Of a stretch of 5,741 nt of DNA, positions 1 to 5,156 are shown in pieces. Each line of letters begins with the position of its first letter. The first letter of the stretch is position 1. Source of the DNA: an uncultured Macromonas sp. (GTDB taxonomy: Bacteria; Pseudomonadota; Gammaproteobacteria; Burkholderiales; Burkholderiaceae). The stretch is from contig CAMLOF010000198.1 of the NCBI GenBank assembly GCA_946481585.1, positions 1 through 5,741 of the forward strand. Reading direction: 5' to 3'. The notes beneath the pieces were generated by a model. That model did not search any database and had not been told where the DNA came from. It saw only the letters and a list, made by a program, of their open reading frames with translations. The position numbers and the translations under genes were made by a program.

Positions 1-135
1 GCAGGGTCAGGCCTGCCGCAGCTGACGAGGTCCATGAGAACATCCCAGACCCCTGTCTGCACCCGGCGTTCGCGGAGAAACAGATTTTGTTTCTCATGAG
101 GCTGAGAGCCTCTGAGCCCGTTTGCGGGGTGGGTG
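1..135. other. Left-edge non-coding region with small inverted repeats
   Basis: This stretch lies downstream of the minus-strand transporter gene and shows no recognisable gene. Two hairpin-capable repeats are visible: an 8-bp-arm repeat at 75-95 and a tight GAGGCT-GAG-AGCCTC hairpin at 98-112. Neither is followed by a T-tract on either strand, so neither is a standard intrinsic terminator. A minus-strand reading frame is open from an ATG at 97-95, with a second in-frame ATG at 43-41, to the window edge. It could be the 5' end of a neighbouring gene, but about 32 codons without a family match is too little to call. Confidence 0.5.
75..95. repeat. Perfect inverted repeat, 8-bp arms, 5-nt spacer
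   Basis: The arms GAGAAACA and TGTTTCTC are exact reverse complements around the 5-nt centre GATTT. The A/T-rich centre and lack of a flanking T-run fit a protein-binding palindrome (operator) better than a terminator. It starts 41 bases beyond the transporter stop codon. On the minus strand it would sit upstream of any gene beginning at the left edge. The repeat is directly visible; its role is inference. Confidence 0.5.
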
Positions 136-1068
136 TCAGCGCCGCAGCGACGACACCACGATGCCAGCGACGATCAGCGCGAACGCCACCCCGTGGTACA
201 CCCGGGGCGGCTCCCCCAGGAAAGCGGCCGACAAGGTGGCGGCGAACAACGGCGTGAGGTTGTTGAAGAAGCTGGCCACCGTGGGCCCTGCGCGTTGTAC
301 GCCAATACCCCAGCAGCGGTAGGCCGCCAGCGAAGGGCCCAGGGCCACAAACACCAGCACGGCCGCCAGCGCCCAGCTCCAGTGAATCCATGGCTCGGGC
401 GCGCCAGTGGCCCCCAGCCAGGCCCATTCCCCGGCAGTCAGCGCCGATGCCCATACCAAGCCCATCACCACCTGCGCGAGCAGGAACGCAGCCCAGTCGT
501 TGCGGATCTCGGGGGATTCGTCGCGCCGCGTCAGCAGCCAGCTGTAGCACGCCCATACCAGCGAGGCCAGCAGCATCCAGGCATCGCCCGGCACCAGTTG
601 CAGCGACATCAGGCGCTCCAGGTGCCCCTGGGTGAGCACCACCGTCACGCCCGACAGCGACAATGCCGCGCCCAGCAACGCTTGCCGTTTTATGGGGGCG
701 TGGAAGAACAGCCGACCCACCAGCAGCATCCATACCGGCATGCTGGACGCCACCAGCGTCACGTTGGTGGGGGTGGACGTCTTCAGCGCCAGGTACTGCA
801 GCATGTTGTAGCCCGCGATGGCCAGCAGGCCCAGCAGGGCGAAGCGCCGCCATTCGCTCCACAGTGGGCTGCCTCGGCGCAGCACCCACGCCGCCAGGGG
901 CAGCAGCATCACAAAGGCCAGCACCCAGCGCAGAAAGTTGAACGTGACGGGGGGAATCCAGGGTGCGGCAAGGCGCCCCACCACCGCGTTGCCCGCCCAC
1001 ATCAGCGGCGGAACAACGAGCAGCAGCGCCGTGGCGGCGTCAAGACGTGCGGGGGCTGGAGATGACAT
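136..1068 (-). CDS. DMT superfamily transporter, EamA domain (RhaT/YdcZ-like permease)
   Basis: This 310-residue inner-membrane protein has the usual length and layout of the drug/metabolite transporter superfamily. It has about ten hydrophobic helices in two tandem EamA repeats, roughly residues 13-146 and 163-308. Family-typical patches are WAGNAVVGR at 24-32 in helix 1, the NVTLVASSMPVW stretch at 102-113 that ends the first half, and NNLTPLFAATLSAAFLGEP at 269-287 near the C-terminus. Such proteins export or import amino acids, nucleobases or other small metabolites by secondary transport. The substrate cannot be read from the sequence, so no gene symbol is given. The ATG at 1068 gives a natural N-terminus just before helix 1, but no clear Shine-Dalgarno sequence precedes it. 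The gene is divergent from the quinone oxidoreductase gene and is probably monocistronic within this window. Confidence 0.9.
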   Translation of the reverse strand: MSSPAPARLDAATALLLVVPPLMWAGNAVVGRLAAPWIPPVTFNFLRWVLAFVMLLPLAAWVLRRGSPLWSEWRRFALLGLLAIAGYNMLQYLALKTSTPTNVTLVASSMPVWMLLVGRLFFHAPIKRQALLGAALSLSGVTVVLTQGHLERLMSLQLVPGDAWMLLASLVWACYSWLLTRRDESPEIRNDWAAFLLAQVVMGLVWASALTAGEWAWLGATGAPEPWIHWSWALAAVLVFVALGPSLAAYRCWGIGVQRAGPTVASFFNNLTPLFAATLSAAFLGEPPRVYHGVAFALIVAGIVVSSLRR

Positions 1069-1175
1069 GCCCGCACTGTATCAAGCGCGGCAGGGGCATT
1101 GACCCCATGGGGACACCTTCGCGTCACCTGCGTGGCACCATTGCAGGGTTCCAATTTCTGCAGGAGACGACATCC
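1069..1175. promoter_or_regulatory. Divergent intergenic region between transporter and quinone oxidoreductase genes
   Basis: These 107 bases must carry, or lie next to, the start signals of both divergent genes. A TTGACC at 1099-1104 resembles a plus-strand -35 element, but no good -10 lies 16-18 bases further on. A 10-bp palindrome, CCCCATGGGG, sits at 1103-1112, overlapping that element, with another GGGG at 1093-1096 able to pair with its left half. On the minus strand TACAGT (1081-1076) is a weak -10 candidate without a matching -35. The promoters are therefore unresolved. Confidence 0.3.
1162..1167 (+). promoter_or_regulatory. Ribosome binding site of the quinone oxidoreductase gene
   Basis: AGGAGA lies 8 bases before the ATG at 1176. 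It decides the start: the same frame stays open upstream to 963 and contains other ATGs, but these give a low-complexity Arg/Ala/Pro-rich extension with no family resemblance. Confidence 0.75.
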
Positions 1176-2168
1176 ATGAGCATCACCAGCCGCGCCGTGC
1201 GTATCGATCAGCCCGGCGGTCCCGAACAGATGAAACTCGTCGAGGTGACCGTGGGTGACCCCGGCCCGGGGGAGGTTCGCATTCGCCACCATGCCATCGG
1301 CCTGAACTTCATTGACGTCTATCAGCGCACCGGCCTGTACGCCTTGCCCCTGCCGCTGCAGCTGGGTATGGAAGGCGCGGGCATTGTGGACGCAGTGGGC
1401 GAAGGTGTGACACATCTGCGGCCCGGCGACCGTGCGGCCTATGCCAGCCAGCCGCCGGGCGCCTACTGCGACGTGCGCGTGATGCCCGCGATGAACGTCT
1501 GCCGTCTGCCCGACAACATTTCTTTCGAAGAAGGCGCGGCCATGATGCTCAAGGGCCTCACGGCGCAGTACCTGCTCAAGCGTTGCCCGCCTGTTGAAGG
1601 CTTGCATCCAGGGGATTTCGTTCTGTTCCACGCTGCCGCTGGCGGGGTGGGGCTGATCGCCTGCCAGTGGGCCAAGGCGCTGGGCCTGCAACTCATCGGC
1701 ACGGCTGGGTCCGACGCCAAGTGCGAACTGGCGCGTGCCAACGGTGCTGCACATGTCATCAACTACAACACCGAAGACTTTTTGCCACGCGTGAAAGAAA
1801 TCACGGGCGGCAAGGGTGTAAAGGTGGTCTATGACTCTGTGGGCAAGGACACCTGGGACAAGTCGCTCGACTGCCTGTCGCCCTTCGGGCTGATGGTGGC
1901 TTTTGGCAACGCTTCAGGCCCGGTGCCGCCATTTGCGCCCGCCATCCTGGCGGCCAAAGGGTCAATCTATGTGACGCGCCAGACGCTGTTCAGTCACATC
2001 ACCAGCCGCGAGCGCACCCAATCCATGGCTGACGACCTATTTGCGGTGGTCGGCAGCGGGCAGGTGAAGATCCACGTGGAGCAGCGCTATCCGCTGGAGC
2101 AGGTTCAGCAGGCCCACCGCGACCTGGAAGCCCGCAAGACCACGGGCTCTACCGTGCTGCTGCCTTGA
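1176..2168 (+). CDS. NADPH:quinone oxidoreductase, zeta-crystallin/QOR type (MDR superfamily)
   Basis: This 330-residue cytosolic enzyme is close in length to E. coli QorA (327 residues). It belongs to the zinc-independent branch of the medium-chain dehydrogenase/reductase superfamily. An N-terminal GroES-like catalytic domain (about 1-120) contains the typical NFIDVYQRTGLY segment at 44-55 and the GEGVTHLRPGDRAAYA segment at 75-90. A Rossmann domain follows with the nucleotide-binding signature AAAGGVG at 153-159, in the family-typical context GDFVLFHAAAGGVG. The cysteine cluster of the structural zinc loop of alcohol dehydrogenases is absent, as expected for QOR. The predicted reaction is NADPH-dependent reduction of quinones or related electrophilic carbonyls; the real substrate is unknown. 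The gene appears to stand alone: the transporter is divergent and the downstream gene is convergent, overlapping its last 20 bases. Confidence 0.93.
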   Translation: MSITSRAVRIDQPGGPEQMKLVEVTVGDPGPGEVRIRHHAIGLNFIDVYQRTGLYALPLPLQLGMEGAGIVDAVGEGVTHLRPGDRAAYASQPPGAYCDVRVMPAMNVCRLPDNISFEEGAAMMLKGLTAQYLLKRCPPVEGLHPGDFVLFHAAAGGVGLIACQWAKALGLQLIGTAGSDAKCELARANGAAHVINYNTEDFLPRVKEITGGKGVKVVYDSVGKDTWDKSLDCLSPFGLMVAFGNASGPVPPFAPAILAAKGSIYVTRQTLFSHITSRERTQSMADDLFAVVGSGQVKIHVEQRYPLEQVQQAHRDLEARKTTGSTVLLP

Positions 2169-2583
2169 TCGCCTCGCCGGTCTCGCACCAGTAACGCAAT
2201 TCGTTGCCGCGCAGGGGTTCTTGCACGGCTTGCAGGCCGGTGAAGCCGTGTGCGGTATCGGCGGGCCTCGCCTGCGCGCGGCGGTAGCTGGCCTGGTGAA
2301 GCAAGAACGGCTCGTTGCCCAGCACCGCGTAGGTGCTCACCCTCACCACGGGCTCTTCGAAAGGGGTGGCTTTGTTCACCACCTTGAGCAGGAACGACGA
2401 ACCCTGCAACTGCGGCTCCACGTCCTCGGCCTGCGTAATGGCCGGGACGACGAGTGCCCGTGTGGCACCCGCATAAGACACATGACAAAGAATGGGCTGC
2501 GCCACGGCAAACGTGGCGGGCAGACACGCCACGGCCAACGCGAGCAACCAGCCCGAGGCCCGGCGCACGCCGTTGGGCTTCAT
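2149..2583 (-). CDS. Small exported protein of unknown function
   Basis: From the ATG at 2583 the product is 144 residues; I do not recognise a named family. It begins with a Sec-type signal: a basic n-region (MKPNGVRR), a hydrophobic core at about 12-27, and a plausible signal peptidase I site AVA|Q after residue 28. An AVAC at 17-20 could be a weak lipobox, so a lipoprotein is possible but less likely. The mature part is short and mixed in composition, with just two cysteines, C33 near its start (ILCHV) and C133 near its end (YWCET). These could form a disulfide in the periplasm. An in-frame ATG at 2637 would add 18 hydrophilic residues before the signal peptide. I prefer 2583 because it gives a normal signal sequence, but neither start has a visible Shine-Dalgarno. 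Its stop (TAG) lies inside the 3' end of the convergent quinone oxidoreductase gene. Confidence 0.7.
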   Translation of the reverse strand: MKPNGVRRASGWLLALAVACLPATFAVAQPILCHVSYAGATRALVVPAITQAEDVEPQLQGSSFLLKVVNKATPFEEPVVRVSTYAVLGNEPFLLHQASYRRAQARPADTAHGFTGLQAVQEPLRGNELRYWCETGEAIKAAAR

Positions 2584-2692
2584 GCAATGCAGGGGAGAGG
2601 TTTCGTGGTCCAGCGGCGCGGTTTGATGGGCGGTCATGCAGGAATGGCGGCGTTGAGGGGTGAACAGAGGCGGGGCACCCTCTTGATTGCTG

Positions 2693-2698
2693 ATTTTA
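2693..2698 (-). promoter_or_regulatory. Candidate -10 element for the exported-protein gene
   Basis: Read on the minus strand this is TAAAAT in the context GCTAAAATC, five of six matches to the sigma-70 -10 consensus. It would place transcription start near 2686, about 50 bases before the upstream ATG and about 100 before the preferred one. No good -35 is present at 16-18 bases, so the call is tentative. Confidence 0.35.
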
Positions 2699-2772
2699 GC
2701 GGTTTGAGATGTTTGTGATTCATGGCTTACTGACCTCGCCCGCCTTCATGAGGAAAACGAATATACCCAGGA

Positions 2773-2785
2773 GTATTCTGAATAC
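2773..2785. repeat. 13-bp perfect palindrome GTATTC-T-GAATAC
   Basis: Two 6-base arms are exact reverse complements around a single central T. It lies at the left edge of the AT-rich island, about 195 bases before the receptor start codon. It is too short to be an effective terminator and could be an operator for a dimeric regulator. No regulator family is assigned. Confidence 0.4.
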
Positions 2786-2860
2786 CAGATTAATTTCCAT
2801 GGCATACATCATATTTTTTTATTCATATATCATAAAAATTGAAAGTGATTTTCATTAATG

Positions 2861-2876
2861 TGTGATGCGAATCACT
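2861..2876. promoter_or_regulatory. CRP/Vfr-type binding site
   Basis: The sequence TGTGAT-GCGA-ATCACT matches the known CRP core TGTGAT-N4-ATCACA at 11 of the 12 defined positions. G at the discriminating half-site position (GTGAT rather than TTGAT) points to a CRP/Vfr-type rather than an FNR/ANR-type protein. Its centre (2868.5) lies about 47 bases upstream of the start predicted from the TATAAT at 2904, or about 80 upstream of that predicted from the TTGACA at 2913. Neither distance is exactly the classical -41.5 or -61.5. It is the strongest regulatory motif in the window; function is inferred. Confidence 0.5.
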
Positions 2877-2903
2877 AAAACATATTTCTCCTCATTGGAT
2901 TCA

Positions 2904-2909
2904 TATAAT
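2904..2909 (+). promoter_or_regulatory. Candidate -10 element (TATAAT), upstream receptor promoter
   Basis: This is a perfect match to the sigma-70 -10 hexamer but has no recognisable -35 at 16-18 bases. That is what an activator-dependent promoter would look like, and the CRP-like site lies just upstream. In a tract of about 28% GC such a hexamer can also occur by chance. Confidence 0.3.
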
Positions 2910-2912
2910 CAA

Positions 2913-2941
2913 TTGACAATGTATGAAATGTGATTTATGCC
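2913..2941 (+). promoter_or_regulatory. Candidate sigma-70 promoter of the receptor gene
   Basis: A perfect -35 hexamer TTGACA (2913-2918) is followed after 17 bases by TATGCC (2936-2941), which keeps only the TAT of the -10 consensus. Transcription would start near 2948, about 33 bases before the ATG. The -10 part overlaps a small inverted repeat ATGCC-AATA-GGCAT (2937-2950). The GCCAATAG at 2939-2946 also resembles the sigma-28 -10 element GCCGATAA at 6 of 8 positions, but the matching -35 is missing. Confidence 0.35.
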
Positions 2942-2969
2942 AATAGGCATGTCATTGTCGTGGGTCCTT

Positions 2970-2976
2970 GAGGAGA
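2970..2976 (+). promoter_or_regulatory. Ribosome binding site of the chemoreceptor gene
   Basis: GAGGAGA, with AGGAG ending 5 bases before the ATG at 2981, is a strong Shine-Dalgarno. It selects this ATG over the shifted frame starting at 2968, which gives no recognisable protein. Confidence 0.8.
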
Positions 2977-2980
2977 AATC

Positions 2981-4621
2981 ATGCGCATCAATCTACCTGT
3001 CACCAGCCGCGAATATCCGTTTCCTGGAGGGCATACCCTCGTTTCCACGACCGACAGCAAAGGGCGAATCCTCTACTGCAACCCCATGTTCATAGAGGTG
3101 AGCGGTTTCACCAAGGAGGAACTGCTTGGTCAGCCGCACAATCTAATCCGCCACCCCGACATGCCATCAGAGGCATTCAGGGACCTTTGGGACACCATTT
3201 CGTCCGGCAGACCGTGGTCCGGATTGGTGAAGAACCGCCGCAAGAACGGCGACCACTATTGGGTACAGGCCAATGTCACTCCTTTGATGCAGGATGGACA
3301 GCCCGCAGGCTATATGTCGGTCCGTACCGAGGCCAGCCGCGCGCAAATCGAGTCTGCCGAAGCTTTGTATGCGGCAATGCGCGCGGAAGAAGCGGCTGGC
3401 CGTCTGGTCCATCGACTGAAGGCTGGTCGGGTGGTCAAGGCCAGCTTGTGGGGACGCTTGCTCGAGCGCCTTCGTTTGGGGGCAGAGACGCGCTTGTTGC
3501 TGGTGTTGCTGGCCTCGGGACTCATGGGTTATGGCGTGTCGCGTCTGGCCGATGGCGCTTCTCTTTTGGCGCAAGCGCTTGCCGGGGGCGTGATCGTGGC
3601 TGGCTTGAGCGTAGCCTGGTGGTACTTGTCCCACCAGATGTTGCGGCCGGTGGGGCAACTGGTTCTGGCGGCCAACCGCATGGCCGGTGCCGACATGACG
3701 GAGCCTGTCGAGCAGACCCGCAACGACGGCTTCGGGCAACTGCAACAAGCCATGGGGCAGCTGAACGTGAACCTCATGTCGGTGGTGCGCGACGCGCGCG
3801 AGCGAAGCCTGGAAATGGCGAAGGCAACGGCGGAAATCGCGCAGGGCAACCTGGACCTGTCCCAGCGCACCGAGGCGCAGGCCAGCAACCTCGAGGAAAC
3901 GGCCGCATCACTGACCCAGATCACGGAAACTGTTCGGCAGACGGTGGATTCGACCCGCCAAGCCAGCGCCATGGCAACGGCTGTCAACGAGACAGTCCAT
4001 CGCGGCAGCGAGGCGGTGGAAGCCCTGGGCAGCACCATGCGTGAAATCCAGACGTCCTCTGCACGGATTGGGGACATCACTCAGGTCATTGACGGCATCG
4101 CGTTCCAGACCAACATCCTTGCGCTCAATGCTGCAGTGGAAGCCGCGCGCGCCGGAGACCAGGGGCGCGGGTTTGCCGTGGTCGCGTCCGAAGTGCGTTC
4201 ACTGGCTCAGCGCGTTTCCATGGCGGCCAGGGAAATCAAAACGCTCATCGACGAGTCAACCAGCAAGGTCAACGATGGCGAAGCGCGCACGCTGGCGGTT
4301 CGCAGCGTGATGGACCAGACGGTGGAGGGTGTGCGTCAGGTCAATGGCATCGTCACCGAAATCAGCCACGCGGCGCAGGAACAGCTGGCCGGGCTGTCGC
4401 AGATCAACGCGGCGGTTTCGCAGCTGGACGGCATCACCCAGCAGAACGCCGCGCTGGTGGAGCAATTGGCCAATGCCGCCACGTCTTTGGAAGGCATGGC
4501 CCGCAACGTGACGGAGACGGTGCAGGTGTTCCGGCTCGACGGTACGAATCAGGCGCCGGCCCTGCAGGATGCCGTGACCCTCAGGGCCGCCAACAAGCGC
4601 AGCCTGCGGCTGGCGGCTTGA
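2981..4621 (+). CDS. Aer-type PAS-HAMP methyl-accepting chemotaxis receptor (energy/redox taxis)
   Basis: This 546-residue inner-membrane receptor has the Aer architecture. A cytoplasmic PAS domain (about 15-118) contains [29 protein letters not shown] and the [13 protein letters not shown] segment. The positions implicated in FAD binding in E. coli Aer (N34, R57, H58, D60, W79, N85) are present at the same numbers. Two hydrophobic segments at about 171-190 and 195-217, with a very short loop between, form the membrane hairpin; there is no periplasmic ligand domain. A HAMP region (about 218-271) leads to the coiled-coil signalling domain, whose tip is [20 protein letters not shown] at 371-390. 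The expected role is to sense redox or electron-transport state through FAD and control CheA via CheW. Unlike E. coli Aer it carries the consensus methylation motif [10 protein letters not shown] at 301-310. It lacks the C-terminal NWETF-type CheR tether. The gene is monocistronic and convergent with lspA. Confidence 0.93.
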   Translation: MRINLPVTSREYPFPGGHTLVSTTDSKGRILYCNPMFIEVSGFTKEELLGQPHNLIRHPDMPSEAFRDLWDTISSGRPWSGLVKNRRKNGDHYWVQANVTPLMQDGQPAGYMSVRTEASRAQIESAEALYAAMRAEEAAGRLVHRLKAGRVVKASLWGRLLERLRLGAETRLLLVLLASGLMGYGVSRLADGASLLAQALAGGVIVAGLSVAWWYLSHQMLRPVGQLVLAANRMAGADMTEPVEQTRNDGFGQLQQAMGQLNVNLMSVVRDARERSLEMAKATAEIAQGNLDLSQRTEAQASNLEETAASLTQITETVRQTVDSTRQASAMATAVNETVHRGSEAVEALGSTMREIQTSSARIGDITQVIDGIAFQTNILALNAAVEAARAGDQGRGFAVVASEVRSLAQRVSMAAREIKTLIDESTSKVNDGEARTLAVRSVMDQTVEGVRQVNGIVTEISHAAQEQLAGLSQINAAVSQLDGITQQNAALVEQLANAATSLEGMARNVTETVQVFRLDGTNQAPALQDAVTLRAANKRSLRLAA

Positions 4622-4626
4622 ACGCT

Positions 4627-4656
4627 GCGTGTGCCGTCAGCCAGTACGGCGCACGC
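4627..4656. terminator. GC-rich hairpin between convergent receptor and lspA genes
   Basis: The arms 4627-4637 (GCGTGTGCCGT) and 4646-4656 (ACGGCGCACGC) pair over 11 positions, with one G-U in plus-strand RNA and one mismatch in minus-strand RNA, around an 8-base loop. It starts 6 bases after the receptor stop codon and spans the lspA stop codon. There is no T-tract on either side, so it is not a textbook intrinsic terminator. It may still stabilise or define the 3' end of the receptor message. The low confidence is for the terminator role, not for the hairpin. Confidence 0.35.
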
Positions 4657-5146
4657 GCAGCAGCTCGTCCAGGATCAGGCCGATGGCGCCAGCGGTGATG
4701 GCTGCGTCGGCCACGTTGAAGGCGGGGAAATGCCCGCCAGGGAACACCGGCGACAGGAAGCGCCAGTGGAAGTCCAGCATGTCCACCACGTAGCCGTGCA
4801 GCAGGCGGTCCACCACGTTGCCCACGGCGCCGCCCAGCAGGCAGCTCAATGAGAAGGCGAACAGCTTCTGTCCGTGGTGGGAGCGCAGCATCCACAAAAT
4901 GAATGCTGCCGCCAACAGCCCAATGACGGTGAAGAACCAGCGCTGCCAGCCCCCGGCGTTGGCCAGGAAGGAAAACGCCGCGCCAGTGTTGTGCACCCGC
5001 ACGATGTTGAAGAACGACGTGACAAAGGTGGCTTCACCCGGGCGGTAGTAGCCCAGGATCAGCACCTTGGTGAACTGGTCCACCAGCAGGACGAGGAATG
5101 CCAGGCCCAGCCAGGTGAGCATGCCTTTGGAGGATGCCTTGCCCAT
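4637..5146 (-). CDS. lspA: Lipoprotein signal peptidase (signal peptidase II)
   Basis: This is a complete 169-residue inner-membrane aspartyl protease that cleaves the signal peptide of diacylglyceryl-modified prolipoproteins just before the lipid-bearing cysteine. Four hydrophobic segments are visible at about 11-31, 70-88, 94-112 and 141-163. Family motifs are VDQFTK (D23, K27), NTGAAFSF (N53, G55), [10 protein letters not shown] at 105-114, VVDM with D122, and FNVADAAI with D147. D122 and D147 correspond to the catalytic dyad described for the Pseudomonas enzyme. The loop between them is longer than in the E. coli and Pseudomonas proteins. The chosen ATG begins MGKASSKG directly before helix 1; the frame stays open upstream, but only through ileS codons. 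A weak GAAGG lies before it. It follows ileS after a 10-base gap, a conserved pairing that implies co-transcription. Confidence 0.96.
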   Translation of the reverse strand: MGKASSKGMLTWLGLAFLVLLVDQFTKVLILGYYRPGEATFVTSFFNIVRVHNTGAAFSFLANAGGWQRWFFTVIGLLAAAFILWMLRSHHGQKLFAFSLSCLLGGAVGNVVDRLLHGYVVDMLDFHWRFLSPVFPGGHFPAFNVADAAITAGAIGLILDELLRVRRTG

Positions 5147-5156
5147 GTGCCCGCCT

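Larger units (their letters stand above)
2584..2980. other. Long intergenic region with an AT-rich island (2751-2950) before the chemoreceptor gene
   Basis: No gene is recognisable here. The left part (to about 2690) is GC-rich and is the leader of the minus-strand exported-protein gene. The right part changes sharply: I count 57 G/C in the 200 bases 2751-2950 (28.5%), and only 2 in 2811-2840, including seven T in a row at 2814-2820. The flanking genes are plainly GC-rich. The island holds a 13-bp palindrome, a CRP-like site, a 9-mer direct repeat ATTCATATA (2821-2829 and 2899-2907) and promoter-like hexamers. It is best read as the control region of the Aer-like receptor. A small RNA gene cannot be excluded. 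Confidence 0.7.

Noticed and set aside
99..140. CTGAGA followed by GC-rich DNA, resembling the thi-box start of a TPP riboswitch
   Set aside because: Only the CTGAGA core is present; the conserved downstream arms of the TPP aptamer are absent, and no thiamine gene follows on the plus strand.
133..1065. Long plus-strand open frame of 310 codons opposite the transporter gene
   Set aside because: The translation is rich in Arg, Gln, His and Pro without any fold pattern, typical of the antisense shadow of a GC-rich membrane-protein gene. The minus strand gives a clear EamA transporter.
963..1175. N-terminal extension of the quinone oxidoreductase to an upstream ATG
   Set aside because: The extension overlaps the divergent transporter gene, is low in complexity, and would ignore the strong AGGAGA and ATG at 1176, which gives the normal family length.
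2221..2718. Plus-strand open frame of 165 codons opposite the exported-protein gene
   Set aside because: No ribosome binding site and a shadow-like composition. The minus strand offers a signal peptide and a coherent small protein instead.
2895..2912. FNR/ANR box before the receptor gene
   Set aside because: TTGGAT and ATCAA half-sites are present, but the spacing is 7 instead of 4 and one half-site has an extra base.
2920..2946. Sigma-28 (FliA) promoter for the chemoreceptor
   Set aside because: GCCAATAG fits the -10 at 6 of 8 positions, but the expected TAAA element 15 bases upstream is TGTA, so the pair is too weak to call.
2968..4044. 358-codon frame starting just before the receptor start, shifted by one base
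   Set aside because: It is an out-of-frame reading of the receptor gene with Arg/Gly/His-rich nonsense sequence. The in-phase frame gives unmistakable PAS and MCP domains.
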